From the IMG/VR virus record IMGVR_UViG_3300010318_000024, positions 1 to 30,890 of that record: a DNA stretch of 30,890 bases; one strand, written 5' to 3'. The position numbers were made by a program, and so were the translations under genes. Below the pieces are notes generated by a model. That model saw only the letters and a program-made list of their open reading frames with translations, had not been told where the DNA came from and did not search any database. Positions 1 through 8,400 of the stretch are shown here, piece by piece. Origin of the DNA: a virus. Positions within the stretch are counted from its first letter, which is position 1; each line of letters starts with the position of its first letter.

Positions 1-126
1 ATAATCTTTTTTGATATCATCTGAGATATCTTTTATTTTTTCAATTTTTTTATCAATAACTTCAGGTTGCACAATATCTCCTACGACATTGAACTCGTCA
101 TTTAAACTGTCAAATTTTCTTGCCAT
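1..126 (-). CDS. 16: Terminase small subunit gp16, N-terminal part (runs off window)
   Basis: The first 42 codons are visible. The protein begins MARKFDSLNDEF and reaches a lysine/aspartate-rich stretch ending in KKDY at the window edge, with no stop. The opening MARKFDSLN and the position directly after gp15 fit the small terminase subunit of T4-like cyanophages, which recognises concatemeric phage DNA and regulates the large subunit gp17 during head filling. The conserved central helices and oligomerisation region lie outside the window, so the call rests on the N-terminal sequence and on T4 gene order (15 then 16). Only two bases separate the gp15 stop from this ATG, so the two are co-transcribed and probably translationally coupled. 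No independent Shine-Dalgarno sequence is seen; the upstream bases are the end of gp15. Confidence 0.8.
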   Translation of the reverse strand, partial: MARKFDSLNDEFNVVGDIVQPEVIDKKIEKIKDISDDIKKDY

Positions 127-128
127 TT

Positions 129-1130
129 TTAAGAAATCGTACCACTAAATCCAAAATCGTCGCCTTCTTCAATCAATGCATTATCGGCAGCATTAATAGC
201 ATAAACCGATGTACCCCTAAGATGTTCAGCGGATGATGTCCCGTCCTGCCCTCTTTTAACAGTAATTTTGTTACCAGAAATGGACTTAATGTACATTTCT
301 TCTTCATCTATATCAATGTAAGTAAGAGCAGTGAGTGTACTACCATCTTCAACATCAAGTATTGTTGATGTTTTTGTAACGTCTGCAGTAAGTGTAGTTG
401 CAGCGTCTCCTGTGTAATTTTTTATCGCTCTTGGAGTTGCGGAGTAACTAAGTTCTCTCGTAGTATTTGTAACATCCGTTCCAGTAAGATAACTGACCGT
501 TGCTCTCTTAACAATATCGTTGGTGGCAGAAGTAGTGGGACCAAATAGATAAGTTTTTGCGGTAAATCTCAAAGTGTAAAGAAGAACACGTCTTGTAGTA
601 AAATCTCCTTCATAATCATCTTGCATTGTAATATTTTCCAAAACAATTGGAATATCACGCTTTTCCTTTATAGATTCTACCAACTCTACTGTAAGATTAT
701 AAGATGGCTGAAAATATGGTAAAATTTGTTCTACAATTTGTAAGGCATCATCGTTTAGTTTTGACATAATGCTCAATTCAAATTGTATATTGTATGGAAC
801 TGGCATGTATACTTTTTTAGATTCAGTTCCGTCGTTCGGATCTTTTACAGTATACTGTTGAGTTGTACTAACTTTTCTACTTGGATCATATGTCAATCCT
901 GTCATCTCAAATGACATTCTTGGTAAAGTCATTGCGGTAGACTTATTCAAATTTGGAGACTGCTCAAGTCTTGCCAAAAACTTTTGAGTTGGTCCGTATG
1001 CCAAAGGGACTCTAATGACACTAATAACACTGTCAGAAGAATTGGTTTGTTTTATAGTAATAGAATTAAAGAGAGTACCAAAAGATATGATGGTTCTCCT
1101 CAATATTTCGTTATAAAAATATTCAAACAT
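129..1130 (-). CDS. 15: gp15 tail terminator / proximal tail sheath stabilizer, with C-terminal extension
   Basis: The 333-residue protein is longer than T4 gp15 (about 272). In T4, gp15 forms a hexameric ring capping the tail tube and sheath and joins the tail to the neck. The N-terminus (FEYFYNEILRRTIISFGTLF), the FLARLEQSPNL segment, the PRMSFEMTGLTYDPSRK segment and the central VPYNIQFELSIMSK stretch are typical of the T4-like gp15 family; this core ends near residue 215. From about residue 240 a separate unit appears, with TSTILDVEDGS, YIDIDEEEMYI, KRGQDGT and LRGTSVYAI. This matches a module recurring in the gp7-like and DUF4815 giants of this window and looks like an add-on absent from T4 gp15. 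A 41-base spacer follows gp14 and contains a possible weak late promoter. The assignment is firm; the extension's function is unknown. Confidence 0.93.
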   Translation of the reverse strand: MFEYFYNEILRRTIISFGTLFNSITIKQTNSSDSVISVIRVPLAYGPTQKFLARLEQSPNLNKSTAMTLPRMSFEMTGLTYDPSRKVSTTQQYTVKDPNDGTESKKVYMPVPYNIQFELSIMSKLNDDALQIVEQILPYFQPSYNLTVELVESIKEKRDIPIVLENITMQDDYEGDFTTRRVLLYTLRFTAKTYLFGPTTSATNDIVKRATVSYLTGTDVTNTTRELSYSATPRAIKNYTGDAATTLTADVTKTSTILDVEDGSTLTALTYIDIDEEEMYIKSISGNKITVKRGQDGTSSAEHLRGTSVYAINAADNALIEEGDDFGFSGTIS

Positions 1131-1168
1131 TTTTGAGTCCCTATAATATTATTTACTATAATAAGTAC

Positions 1169-1176
1169 TATTTAGG
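1169..1176 (-). promoter_or_regulatory. Possible weak late promoter upstream of gp15
   Basis: The minus strand reads CCTAAATA, one mismatch from the NATAAATA late-promoter form of T4-like cyanophages. It overlaps the gp14 stop codon and lies 38 bases from the gp15 ATG, further than the other candidates here. The spacer is very AT-rich, so chance is a real possibility. Confidence 0.3.
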
Positions 1177-3757
1177 GAATACCGAATGGGTTCTGCTCTG
1201 AGAAGTCTATAATTGAATCTGCTTCTGTTTCTATATCAATGTTATCTGCAAATCCATCATCTACTGGTTGGACATTAATTGATCTGAGATCATAGGAAGC
1301 TCCAGAAGTAGATCCTATAATTGTTTCTCCAACGGCAAATTCTCCTGTTACAGATGCTACTTCTAAAATGCTAGTATCGGAATTCCAAACTCTAACTCTT
1401 GCTGTAGATTCACTTATTGACCCAGTAATAATTTCATTAAACTGGAATGTTCCAGATCCAGTTGATTCTGCTGCAGAAATAGTTACCTCTGGTTCTATTA
1501 CATATCCATAACCAGAATCAAGAATATTTACGTTAGATATTGTTCCAGCGGTACTTACCGTAGCAATTCCTATTGCAGTAGTAATGCCAGATACTTGCTC
1601 AATATAATTCTTTTCTGATACTTCGTTAGAAATAGTTATTGTAGGAGGTGTTAAATAACCACCACCACCAAAAGTAACTGCGATTCCAGTTACAATACCA
1701 CAATTTTCAATACCAAATTCAAATACAGATGTTGCAATACCAACATTAGTAGCATATTCTGACATTGTTATAGATCCAGATCCAATAGATTGGACAAAAA
1801 CATCATTGGATATAAAGTTGTATGATTTATCATATCCAACACTAAGTCTTACTCTATCACCTACAATAATATTGGTCGTAGTAATTCCAGTAATGACACT
1901 CGATCCTATACCAACAGTTCCTTCTGCTGTGACTGATGTGGATCTAATAGTTGCAATGCCAAGTGCTCTAAATTGCTCATCCACTCCTCCAGGACTTCCA
2001 ATAGTAACAGATGGAGTAGTAAGGTAACCAAATCCACTGTTACCAATGCTAATTGTGTTTACTGTTCCAGCAGCTGAAACGGTAACAGTAGCAGTTGCTT
2101 GTACTGGAGATGGACTTCCGCTGAAGGATATTGAAGGTGCTTCTGTATATCCAAGACCAATAGTTGCTCCAGTTCCAACACACCAAGAATCTGTAGTACT
2201 GTTAAATCCAACTGCGGTGACAATACCCGTTACTGGATCAATTGTTGCAATACCAACAGCAATTTGAATTGGAGCATCTTGCCCAGAAGAAGTTGTTATA
2301 GCCACTGTTGGAGCGGTTGTATATGCTCTACCAGTAGTGCTAAAGGCAATAGAACCTGGATCTATAGAAGATCCAGCAATTCCTATAGTTGCGGATGCAA
2401 CACTTGTTCCTGGATGTGCGATTGTTACTGTTGGAGCACTGGTATAGAATTTACCTCCTGTAGTAATTGCAAGAGTTTCTACTGTTCCTCCAGTTTGTGA
2501 TAATTCGTCTAAAGTTGCAGTTGCTTCAGCGGCATTTCCTGTTCCTGTAGGTAGTGAAAAAGTAACAGTTGGTGCTGTTTTATAAAATACACCACCAGTT
2601 GTTCCTCCTGGGAACAGGAATGCTGATGTACCAATACTTATTGGTGCAGACACAACACTAACACCACCACCGACTATTGGAGAATCTAAAACAGCTGTGG
2701 CAGCTGCCCCAACATGCTTTGGTGCAGATATTGTAACTGAAGGAGAAGTTGTATATCCCGATCCACCAGAAGTTAATGTAACTATTCCAACACCACCTGT
2801 AGTTGAAATTCCTACTGTCGCTGCTGCTCCAGCTCCACTACTAGAAACAAATTTAATTCCTGGTGGACTTATGTATCCACTGCCAGCATTTAAAATTTGA
2901 ACTTGTTGAACCGATTGTGTTTTTGGATTTGCACTTTCATTGCAGACATTAATTCCTCCAATCATTTTTGCAGTTGCAATACCAGTAACTCCTCCAGTTG
3001 GAGCGGAGGATATTGCAACTCTAGGTGGTGTTAAGTATCCACCACCTCTATTTGTCATTCTAATAAATCTAATCGCACCATTCAAAATTCCAGCGGTTGC
3101 TGTTGCAGTTGCCGCTGCACCAATCAAAGTAAGTTTTTGAATACTTCCAATAAGCGTAGAAGATCCAGATTCTGAGATTCCATCTGCAGTTAAATCTCCA
3201 TTTGATACATTTCCATCAGAACCAATAAGAATATCATCAATTTCAGAGATGCCAGTATTAATTTCTTCATTCTCATAACGAAAGATTTCACATCTCAATT
3301 CATAGACATAATTCTTTTGAAGTTGATAGAATGGTTTTTCGTGCTCTACAAATTTGATTTCAAATAGACGATCACCCAAAGGAAAATAAATCAAATCTCC
3401 TTCCTTGGGTCTTGTAGAGAGTTTTATATTTTGCTCATTTTTTATAAGAGGTGTTATATAAGTTTCAAATCTCTCTTTTGAAATAACTAAATTCAGTTCT
3501 TGTTGTTGCTGTATTCCAAATTTTGACAATATTGTGGTATTGTCATTATACCCATCGAAATTGTCTATGTATGCTTCAATTGGATATGCATCATCAAATC
3601 TTGATTGAATAACCTCTTTGATGATTGTCTTTTCTGTAAGATATTTTCTTGGTAAATAATGCACTTCAACACCATACATCCTCAACTGTTCGTTGATAAG
3701 ATCTTGGATTAAATTTTGCTCAGACCTTGATCCTTGTTGAAAGTATGGATTAAGCAT
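1172..3757 (-). CDS. 14: gp14 neck protein, greatly enlarged by a beta-repeat insertion
   Basis: The protein has 861 residues, against roughly 256 for T4 gp14. gp14 and gp13 form the neck (head completion) complex that closes the filled capsid and accepts the tail. Residues 1-175 are the conserved part: MLNPYFQQGSRSEQNLIQDL, YGVEVHYLPRKYL, EGDLIYFPLGDRLFEIKFVE and the ISEIDD end. The last ~30 residues, with DGFADNIDIETEAD and FSEQNPFGIP, also look like a conserved gp14 terminus. Between them, residues ~237-761 carry about ten degenerate repeats of the form G-x-G-Y-x3-P-x-V-x-I, followed by one T-S-G-A/G-E-x-I unit (residues ~770-825). The start ATG is four bases after the gp13 stop, so translation is probably coupled. 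Several plus-strand open frames over this gene are shadows of its repeats. Confidence 0.94.
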   Translation of the reverse strand: MLNPYFQQGSRSEQNLIQDLINEQLRMYGVEVHYLPRKYLTEKTIIKEVIQSRFDDAYPIEAYIDNFDGYNDNTTILSKFGIQQQQELNLVISKERFETYITPLIKNEQNIKLSTRPKEGDLIYFPLGDRLFEIKFVEHEKPFYQLQKNYVYELRCEIFRYENEEINTGISEIDDILIGSDGNVSNGDLTADGISESGSSTLIGSIQKLTLIGAAATATATAGILNGAIRFIRMTNRGGGYLTPPRVAISSAPTGGVTGIATAKMIGGINVCNESANPKTQSVQQVQILNAGSGYISPPGIKFVSSSGAGAAATVGISTTGGVGIVTLTSGGSGYTTSPSVTISAPKHVGAAATAVLDSPIVGGGVSVVSAPISIGTSAFLFPGGTTGGVFYKTAPTVTFSLPTGTGNAAEATATLDELSQTGGTVETLAITTGGKFYTSAPTVTIAHPGTSVASATIGIAGSSIDPGSIAFSTTGRAYTTAPTVAITTSSGQDAPIQIAVGIATIDPVTGIVTAVGFNSTTDSWCVGTGATIGLGYTEAPSISFSGSPSPVQATATVTVSAAGTVNTISIGNSGFGYLTTPSVTIGSPGGVDEQFRALGIATIRSTSVTAEGTVGIGSSVITGITTTNIIVGDRVRLSVGYDKSYNFISNDVFVQSIGSGSITMSEYATNVGIATSVFEFGIENCGIVTGIAVTFGGGGYLTPPTITISNEVSEKNYIEQVSGITTAIGIATVSTAGTISNVNILDSGYGYVIEPEVTISAAESTGSGTFQFNEIITGSISESTARVRVWNSDTSILEVASVTGEFAVGETIIGSTSGASYDLRSINVQPVDDGFADNIDIETEADSIIDFSEQNPFGIP
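1475..3050 (-). repeat. Ten degenerate GxGY beta repeats inside gp14
   Basis: Repeat cores, in translation order: GGGYLTPPRVAI, GSGYISPPGIKF, GSGYTTSPSVTI, GVFYKTAPTVTF, GKFYTSAPTVTI, GRAYTTAPTVAI, GLGYTEAPSISF, GFGYLTTPSVTI, GGGYLTPPTITI, GYGYVIEPEVTI. Spacing is uneven, mostly 40-70 residues. Linkers are rich in G, A, T, S and V, often with A-x-A-T-A or G-I-A-T-x. The pattern suggests short beta strands building a repetitive beta fold. Divergence at both protein and DNA level indicates old duplications rather than recent slippage. Confidence 0.85.
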
Positions 3758-3761
3758 AGGA

Positions 3762-4607
3762 TTAACCGATCATGTCCAGTGGAGGGAGTTCATAAGTATT
3801 TGACATCGTTTCTCTGATCACGTCAAGTTCTTTTTGTGCATCATCATAAATTTGTCTTCCATTTAGTTCAACACCTCCAGGAAGTTTCACCCCCTGGAAC
3901 TTCATGAGGTTTTGTCCCCACTGTCTCTTAATCAATTGAGTTACATATCTCTTAAGGAAAGAATCATTCCAGACTCTTGTAAAGTCATTTGGATTCAATA
4001 GGCGATAGCAATCTATAATGATATAATCATCCTTAGTTACATCTCCCCAATCAACATCCAAGTAAAGTCTGTCTTGTCTTTGATTAAATCTTATTTGCTT
4101 TTGAGTATTCAGAAGAAAATCCATATCTTCCAAATACGTCTTAGTCATAGCATAAGTTAGAAGTTCGGTTGATCCCCAATAGTAGATATCATTGAGGAAC
4201 ATCTGATACTTCACACTAAACATATTATTGCTTACTGTTTGTGATCCATCGTATCTGAATATTTTGTTGATTCCTATTACTTCTGGTGGAATCTGTAGAT
4301 AATTACTGTTCTCTTCAAATGAAAATGTTACGGATGATCCATCAATCGTAGAACTTGCAGTCGTAGTTACAATTCCAACCGCTTTATTGTCTCCTCTAGT
4401 TCTACCTCTATCAATATCTGCCTGAGTAACCTTATATTTTAAAAAGGTTTGAACTACACCGTCAAAATGTCTTTCGTGAAAATATTGAAGTGCATCATCT
4501 ATTAGATCATCAATTTGCTCATCAGCAACATTGACTTCTAAAACTGGTGCTCCCAGTTGTCTTTTGCAATAGTTTATTAGGTCAGACCTACTTGCTGGTT
4601 GAGCCAT
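3762..4607 (-). CDS. 13: gp13 neck protein (head completion)
   Basis: This 281-residue protein is close in length to T4 gp13 (about 309). It partners gp14 in the neck that seals the DNA-filled head before tail attachment. The N-terminus (MAQPASRSDLINYCKRQLGA, then PVLEVNVADEQIDDLIDDA and YFHERHFDGV) is strongly conserved in T4-like cyanophage gp13. The C-terminal half keeps IDCYRLLNPNDFTRVWND, the LKRYVTQLIKRQWGQNL stretch and a proline-rich end, ELPPLDMIG. The ATG lies in a 25-base spacer after the preceding gene, which holds a late-promoter match. No strong Shine-Dalgarno is close to the start; an AAGGG lies further upstream. gp14 follows after four bases. The protein is the normal size, with no repeat insertion, unlike its partner. 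Confidence 0.95.
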   Translation of the reverse strand: MAQPASRSDLINYCKRQLGAPVLEVNVADEQIDDLIDDALQYFHERHFDGVVQTFLKYKVTQADIDRGRTRGDNKAVGIVTTTASSTIDGSSVTFSFEENSNYLQIPPEVIGINKIFRYDGSQTVSNNMFSVKYQMFLNDIYYWGSTELLTYAMTKTYLEDMDFLLNTQKQIRFNQRQDRLYLDVDWGDVTKDDYIIIDCYRLLNPNDFTRVWNDSFLKRYVTQLIKRQWGQNLMKFQGVKLPGGVELNGRQIYDDAQKELDVIRETMSNTYELPPLDMIG

Positions 4608-4629
4608 GTATACAATAATCCCTTAACTG

Positions 4630-4637
4630 TATTTATG
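4630..4637 (-). promoter_or_regulatory. Putative T4-type late promoter upstream of gp13
   Basis: The minus strand reads CATAAATA, an exact match to the NATAAATA form of T4-like late promoters recognised by the phage sigma factor gp55. It lies 22 bases before the gp13 ATG, overlapping the last codons of the preceding gene. Placement is similar to the candidates before gp8 and gp25. Confidence 0.6.
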
Positions 4638-5031
4638 GTGCTGATGAAACAGGATTAACGACTAAAATGTTACCTGATATAAAAGGATAAACAGTTGATC
4701 CGCCACCAACTTGATGTTTAAGCAAAACATCATAAACATATCTACCTTCTGGTGTTGCTCTTGTATTAACAGCACCTAATGATATTTTTAACTTACCATC
4801 ATATGCGCTAGTAAATCCAACAGTAAACGATGAGGTAATACCAAGAGTAGCTCCAACTGCCACACTTTTGGACATAGCAGCAGATCCACTATAGTTTGTC
4901 AAATCAAATGCTGCATTTGACGTTGTATTAACAACTAAATTAACTTCAAAATCCGAACCACCATACATGGTTAGATTTACGCTTTTTGGTACACCAGCAT
5001 CAGGATCAAAGGTTATGTTTTTAGTTGCCAT
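4633..5031 (-). CDS. Putative virion structural protein, beta-sandwich type
   Basis: The 132-residue protein is rich in beta-prone residues, with no charged helices. The layout YGGSDFEVNLVV, then FDLTNYSGSAAMSK, then DGKLKISLGAVNT and GRYVYDVLL, ending in a short V/I-rich strand (GNILVVNP), resembles the N-terminal Ig-like domain of phage baseplate upper proteins (BppU type). I infer a small virion decoration or tail-associated protein; similar small proteins occur between the baseplate and neck genes of marine T4-like phages. Its ATG lies inside the end of the preceding gene (11-base overlap), so translation is probably coupled. It sits where T4 has gp11, gp12 and wac (fibritin), but I see no coiled coil or fibritin foldon. 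Function is not established. Confidence 0.75.
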   Translation of the reverse strand: MATKNITFDPDAGVPKSVNLTMYGGSDFEVNLVVNTTSNAAFDLTNYSGSAAMSKSVAVGATLGITSSFTVGFTSAYDGKLKISLGAVNTRATPEGRYVYDVLLKHQVGGGSTVYPFISGNILVVNPVSSAP

Positions 5032-5203
5032 TTGAAATACCTATTATTGACATTGTTTCCTGTTGTTTATAATAAAGTTTACAAAAGCACTTAGCAATTT
5101 CTCTGAGTTGATTCTTGTCATTACAACTATCTATTACAGTTGCTAACTTGGTATATTCAAAACTTTTAGAAAGATTATCTAAAATTATACTATCTGGATC
5201 CAT
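5021..5203 (-). CDS. Small conserved phage protein (60 aa), unknown function
   Basis: The 60-residue protein starts MDPDSIILDNLSKSFEYTKL and continues with an IDSCNDKNQLREIAKCFCKL helix and a YYKQQETM segment. It looks all-helical, with three cysteines and no signal peptide or membrane segment. Small proteins with this DNLSKSFEY...KQQET pattern are common in T4-like cyanophages next to structural genes, but I know no function for them. The start is well supported: AAGGGAG lies seven bases upstream of the ATG. The gene overlaps the preceding gene by 14 bases and the following gene by 11, so the three small frames form a tightly coupled unit. Confidence 0.75.
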   Translation of the reverse strand: MDPDSIILDNLSKSFEYTKLATVIDSCNDKNQLREIAKCFCKLYYKQQETMSIIGISNGN

Positions 5204-5414
5204 TGATTAACTCCCTTAATAATAATTTAATTTCGGAAATGTCCTGTTTAAGGTTAGCAACTTCATCCTCAATGTTCTGTACTTTTTGATGCTCTTTATT
5301 ATTCACTTCACGTCTTGCAACATATTTTTCATGATCTAAAGAATTCAAGTTCAGAATTGCATTTGTTCGCGGATCCCTTACGAGATCCGCATGATCTTTT
5401 ACTTTATGCATCAT
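5190..5414 (-). CDS. Small coiled-coil phage protein, unknown function
   Basis: The product has 74 residues if started at the first of two adjacent ATG codons (5414, 5411). An in-frame start at 5429 would add MLWLN but lies inside the preceding giant gene and is less likely; related cyanophage proteins begin around the M-x-K-V-K motif. The N-terminal part contains KVKDHADLVRDPRTNAILN, a typical small-cyanophage-protein opening. Residues ~40-70 (VQNIEDEVANLKQDISEIK, then LLLREL) form a heptad pattern of I/V/L and predict a coiled coil. The start follows the stop of the 2510-residue gene by only one base, so translation is likely coupled. A hairpin (5369-5390) lies within codons 8-15. Function is unknown; an oligomerising accessory or fibre-attachment protein is possible. 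Confidence 0.72.
   Translation of the reverse strand: MMHKVKDHADLVRDPRTNAILNLNSLDHEKYVARREVNNKEHQKVQNIEDEVANLKQDISEIKLLLRELINGSR
5211..5217 (-). promoter_or_regulatory. Ribosome binding site of the 60-aa gene
   Basis: AAGGGAG on the minus strand, seven bases before the ATG at 5203. It lies within the last codons of the preceding gene and fixes the start of this overlapping frame. Confidence 0.7.
5369..5390 (-). other. Hairpin in the 5' coding region of the coiled-coil gene
   Basis: A perfect 7-bp inverted repeat (GCGGATC / GATCCGC) with an 8-base loop, GC-rich against an AT-rich background. It starts 22 bases inside the gene and has no following U-run, so it is not a standard intrinsic terminator. 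It could affect translation or mRNA stability. Confidence 0.4.
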
Positions 5415-5415
5415 A

Positions 5416-8400
5416 TTAAGCCAGAGCAAGTACCCTCAGATTTTTGATTCTTGGAACGTATGTCTGTGACGTTCCTGTTAGTAAGATCTTAATTCTATAA
5501 GATCTAAATGTTGGTAATTGATCCATGGTAAAGGTGTGCTCTTTAAATTCTATAGATCCACTGTCAAATCCATATGTTGGAGTTTTGGTTACATATGAAT
5601 CTGGATCACCATTGTTGTTTGCTACATCAATAACTTGACCTCTGGAATTGATGTTTGCATATCCTGGGAAAGGAACAAAGATTGGGTTGAATCCATCTTT
5701 GTTACTAATGGCATAGAAAACTTTAATGTCAGAATAATCATTGATGTGTGCATCAAGAATAACTTTCAATGATGTTGCAGGATTTTGCAGTTTAATTTCT
5801 TTAGAAATGTACTGACATGCTGTTGGATCGGTGAAGATTCCATTTGCCCTCGAATCAGTTGCAAAGTTAGTGATAACATCATTTACTCTGTTAGATGAAA
5901 GAATTACGCTGACTCTTTGCCCATCAATCACTGGCGATATGCGAGAATCGGTAGTCACCATGTTAACTCTCATTTGAAGAGATTTGGATCCTTCAATTGA
6001 GGTAAGTTTGGCATCTTCATTAACTTTAGAACAGATGAGTCTTGTCGAATCAAGATAATTTGGTTGATTGACAATAACAGGTTCAAATCCATTATTAACG
6101 TATGGAATTTCATTACCACTGATGCTTTGACCAGTAACTGTTCTAACTTCTGCATTGAGAGAAGTTCCTCTTACAGTGACATTTTGAACGATTGGAGTGA
6201 TAATTTCAAAAGGCATATTTTGAGTTGCCTTAATCTTTGTTCCACCTGCAGACTTAGTTGCTCCAACATAAAGTTTAGGCCAACCCACATCATTACTTCT
6301 ATCATCATTTTCGGAGTTAAATTTCTCCGACATGTCCAACTTAATATGGTAAGAATCATATGTAATAGAGTTTCCGATAGAAACCTCGCTCAAAGTATGA
6401 GTCTTGTTAATTCTCTTCAGGTTTACTCCACCAAGTTCATACTTATAAACTGGTGTTCCTACTGGATATGTAATGGGGTTAGTTCCTCTAACAATATTCC
6501 CGCCAATAGTGTTTCCTGTGACTGAAGTATATTCAATAATTTCATCTCCAATCAACAAGTAACCAGTATTGGTAGTTCCAACACCAACATTTTCAAATGT
6601 CGTGAAGTTTGATGCACTATCAACAGAAAGACCTGCCGTAGAGTCTGGTGCATAAGATGCACTCAATTTAGTTGGTTTGATATCGGGAGAAACTCCCGAA
6701 ATTATAACTCTGTTGTCAGTGAAATACATTCCATGGTTTTGATGATTGACTTTGAGGTGAAGTCCATCATTATCAACATTAATTGTAGAAATTTGAATGT
6801 CTCCACCAACTCCACCAGGCAAACCATAATTTAATTCAGTTGTGATTCCTGAACTGTTGATATACATCATTGTCTTAGCAGCACCGACAGAGAATTCTCC
6901 CTGAACATTTTCAAAAATAAGTTCATTGGTTTGCCCAATACCAGCAACAGTCAGTCTTACGTTTTTACCTACAGATGCATTACCGATAGTTGTAATTCCA
7001 AGAACGTCACCGACTTGATAACCATTGCCACCTGCATTAGTTACAGTTGCCGCAACGGCAACACCATCGACAACAGTAACGGATGCTTGAGCACCTCTAC
7101 CATTACCACTCAAAGTAACAAGATTAACTCCAGTAAAAGTAAGTGATCCATCATTAGGGGTAAGTCCAATACCTGCGTTAGAAACTGTCAGAGTGCCTAC
7201 AGCAGTTCCTGCGGTTCCAACTAAATCTCCAGTTGCATTTGTCCCTTGCTGGAAGAAAGTATTTCCAAGTTCATACCCAGAATCTGCAACAGTACTTCCA
7301 AGACCAACTCTAATTTTTCTTGAATTGAGAATAATTGAATCGGGTTGAAGTGTTGGAATTTGTCTATTTCCACTTGTGAGTTCTGGACTATAGAATTCAA
7401 TGGTGCCAGAATCCAAGAAGTCTGCCCTGTACATAATAAATTTAAGATCTTCCCACTGACTTGCTTCCCAAGTGGATGCGTTCTGAGACTTGAAGAGCGA
7501 TCCAAGATATGGTTGGTTTGAAATAAATACATCACTAAGGAGATCATTTTCACCAATTCTTGAGATGTAAACACTATACTTAGTAGAGTTGGATGCAAGA
7601 GCAATTGCATACTCTTTACCACCTTCTAAGTAAACTGGTGCCTTAAACTCAATTGTGGTCGCAACAGATCCATCGTTGGAAGTGTTGATATCTGCAGGAT
7701 CAATAACAATTTCAGAGAAAGGAAGAATCTTCTGAGTTGGAAATCCATTCTCCATTGTTCTCAATTGGAACACCAAAGGAATGTCCATATCATCTTTACT
7801 TCTGAAGAAGACATCACACTTGGTGACAAATACACCAGTATCTTCTTCAACTAAGAACGATTGTGCAAGAGGATCATACCAACCAACAATTGTATCATTT
7901 GAGGTTTGATTTACAACTTGAGAACCAACGACTTCTGTTCCAAGATTTCTGTTGACATTTCTTTCTTGGAATTCTTGTCTTTGCTCAACTCTTGCATTTC
8001 TAACAGAAATAATATTTTCTTGAACAGTTTCAAGAGTTCCAGAAGCAGTAAATCCTTCTTCTGCAATTGTTGTTGCTACGTTAGGATCGTTGTCAACATC
8101 ATTGGTTAAGGTAAAGACTTTTGTTCCAGACTCAAATCTTGGATGATTAAGATTATTTGGATTGGGAATGAAGAAACTACCAGTCAGATTTGCAGCAAGA
8201 TCCGAAATAAGTCTTACTCCAGTTACTGTAGCTTCAGCTCCACTTGTAGAACCTCTGAGAATCATACCTTCGGCAACATAACCACTATAAGTGCCTTGTG
8301 CCTCATTGGATAGTGAGAATGTATCTATGTTCAGAATGGATGAAGTTCCAGAGTAAACTGCAGAGAGAGGAGTTCCATCGTATGGATTTTCTCTATAAAC

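Noticed and set aside
1475-3050. Diversity-generating retroelement or CRISPR-like array suggested by the repeats
   Set aside because: Repeat DNA is degenerate, spacing is uneven, and there is no reverse transcriptase, template/variable pair or identical direct repeat. The pattern is at protein level only.
1806-3140. Series of plus-strand frames of 66-78 codons opposite gp14
   Set aside because: They recur because the gp14 repeats share codon patterns; they are shadows of the repeat array, not genes.
4633-5031. Assignment of the 132-aa protein to wac (fibritin) or gp11/gp12
   Set aside because: Position alone would allow it, but there is no coiled coil, foldon or fibre repeat; the beta layout fits a BppU-like Ig domain better.
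6064-6525. 153-codon plus-strand open frame
   Set aside because: It lies wholly inside the DUF4815 gene on the opposite strand, has a composition typical of antisense (many N, S, C, I), no ribosome binding site and no familiar motif. The minus-strand product is clearly conserved here.
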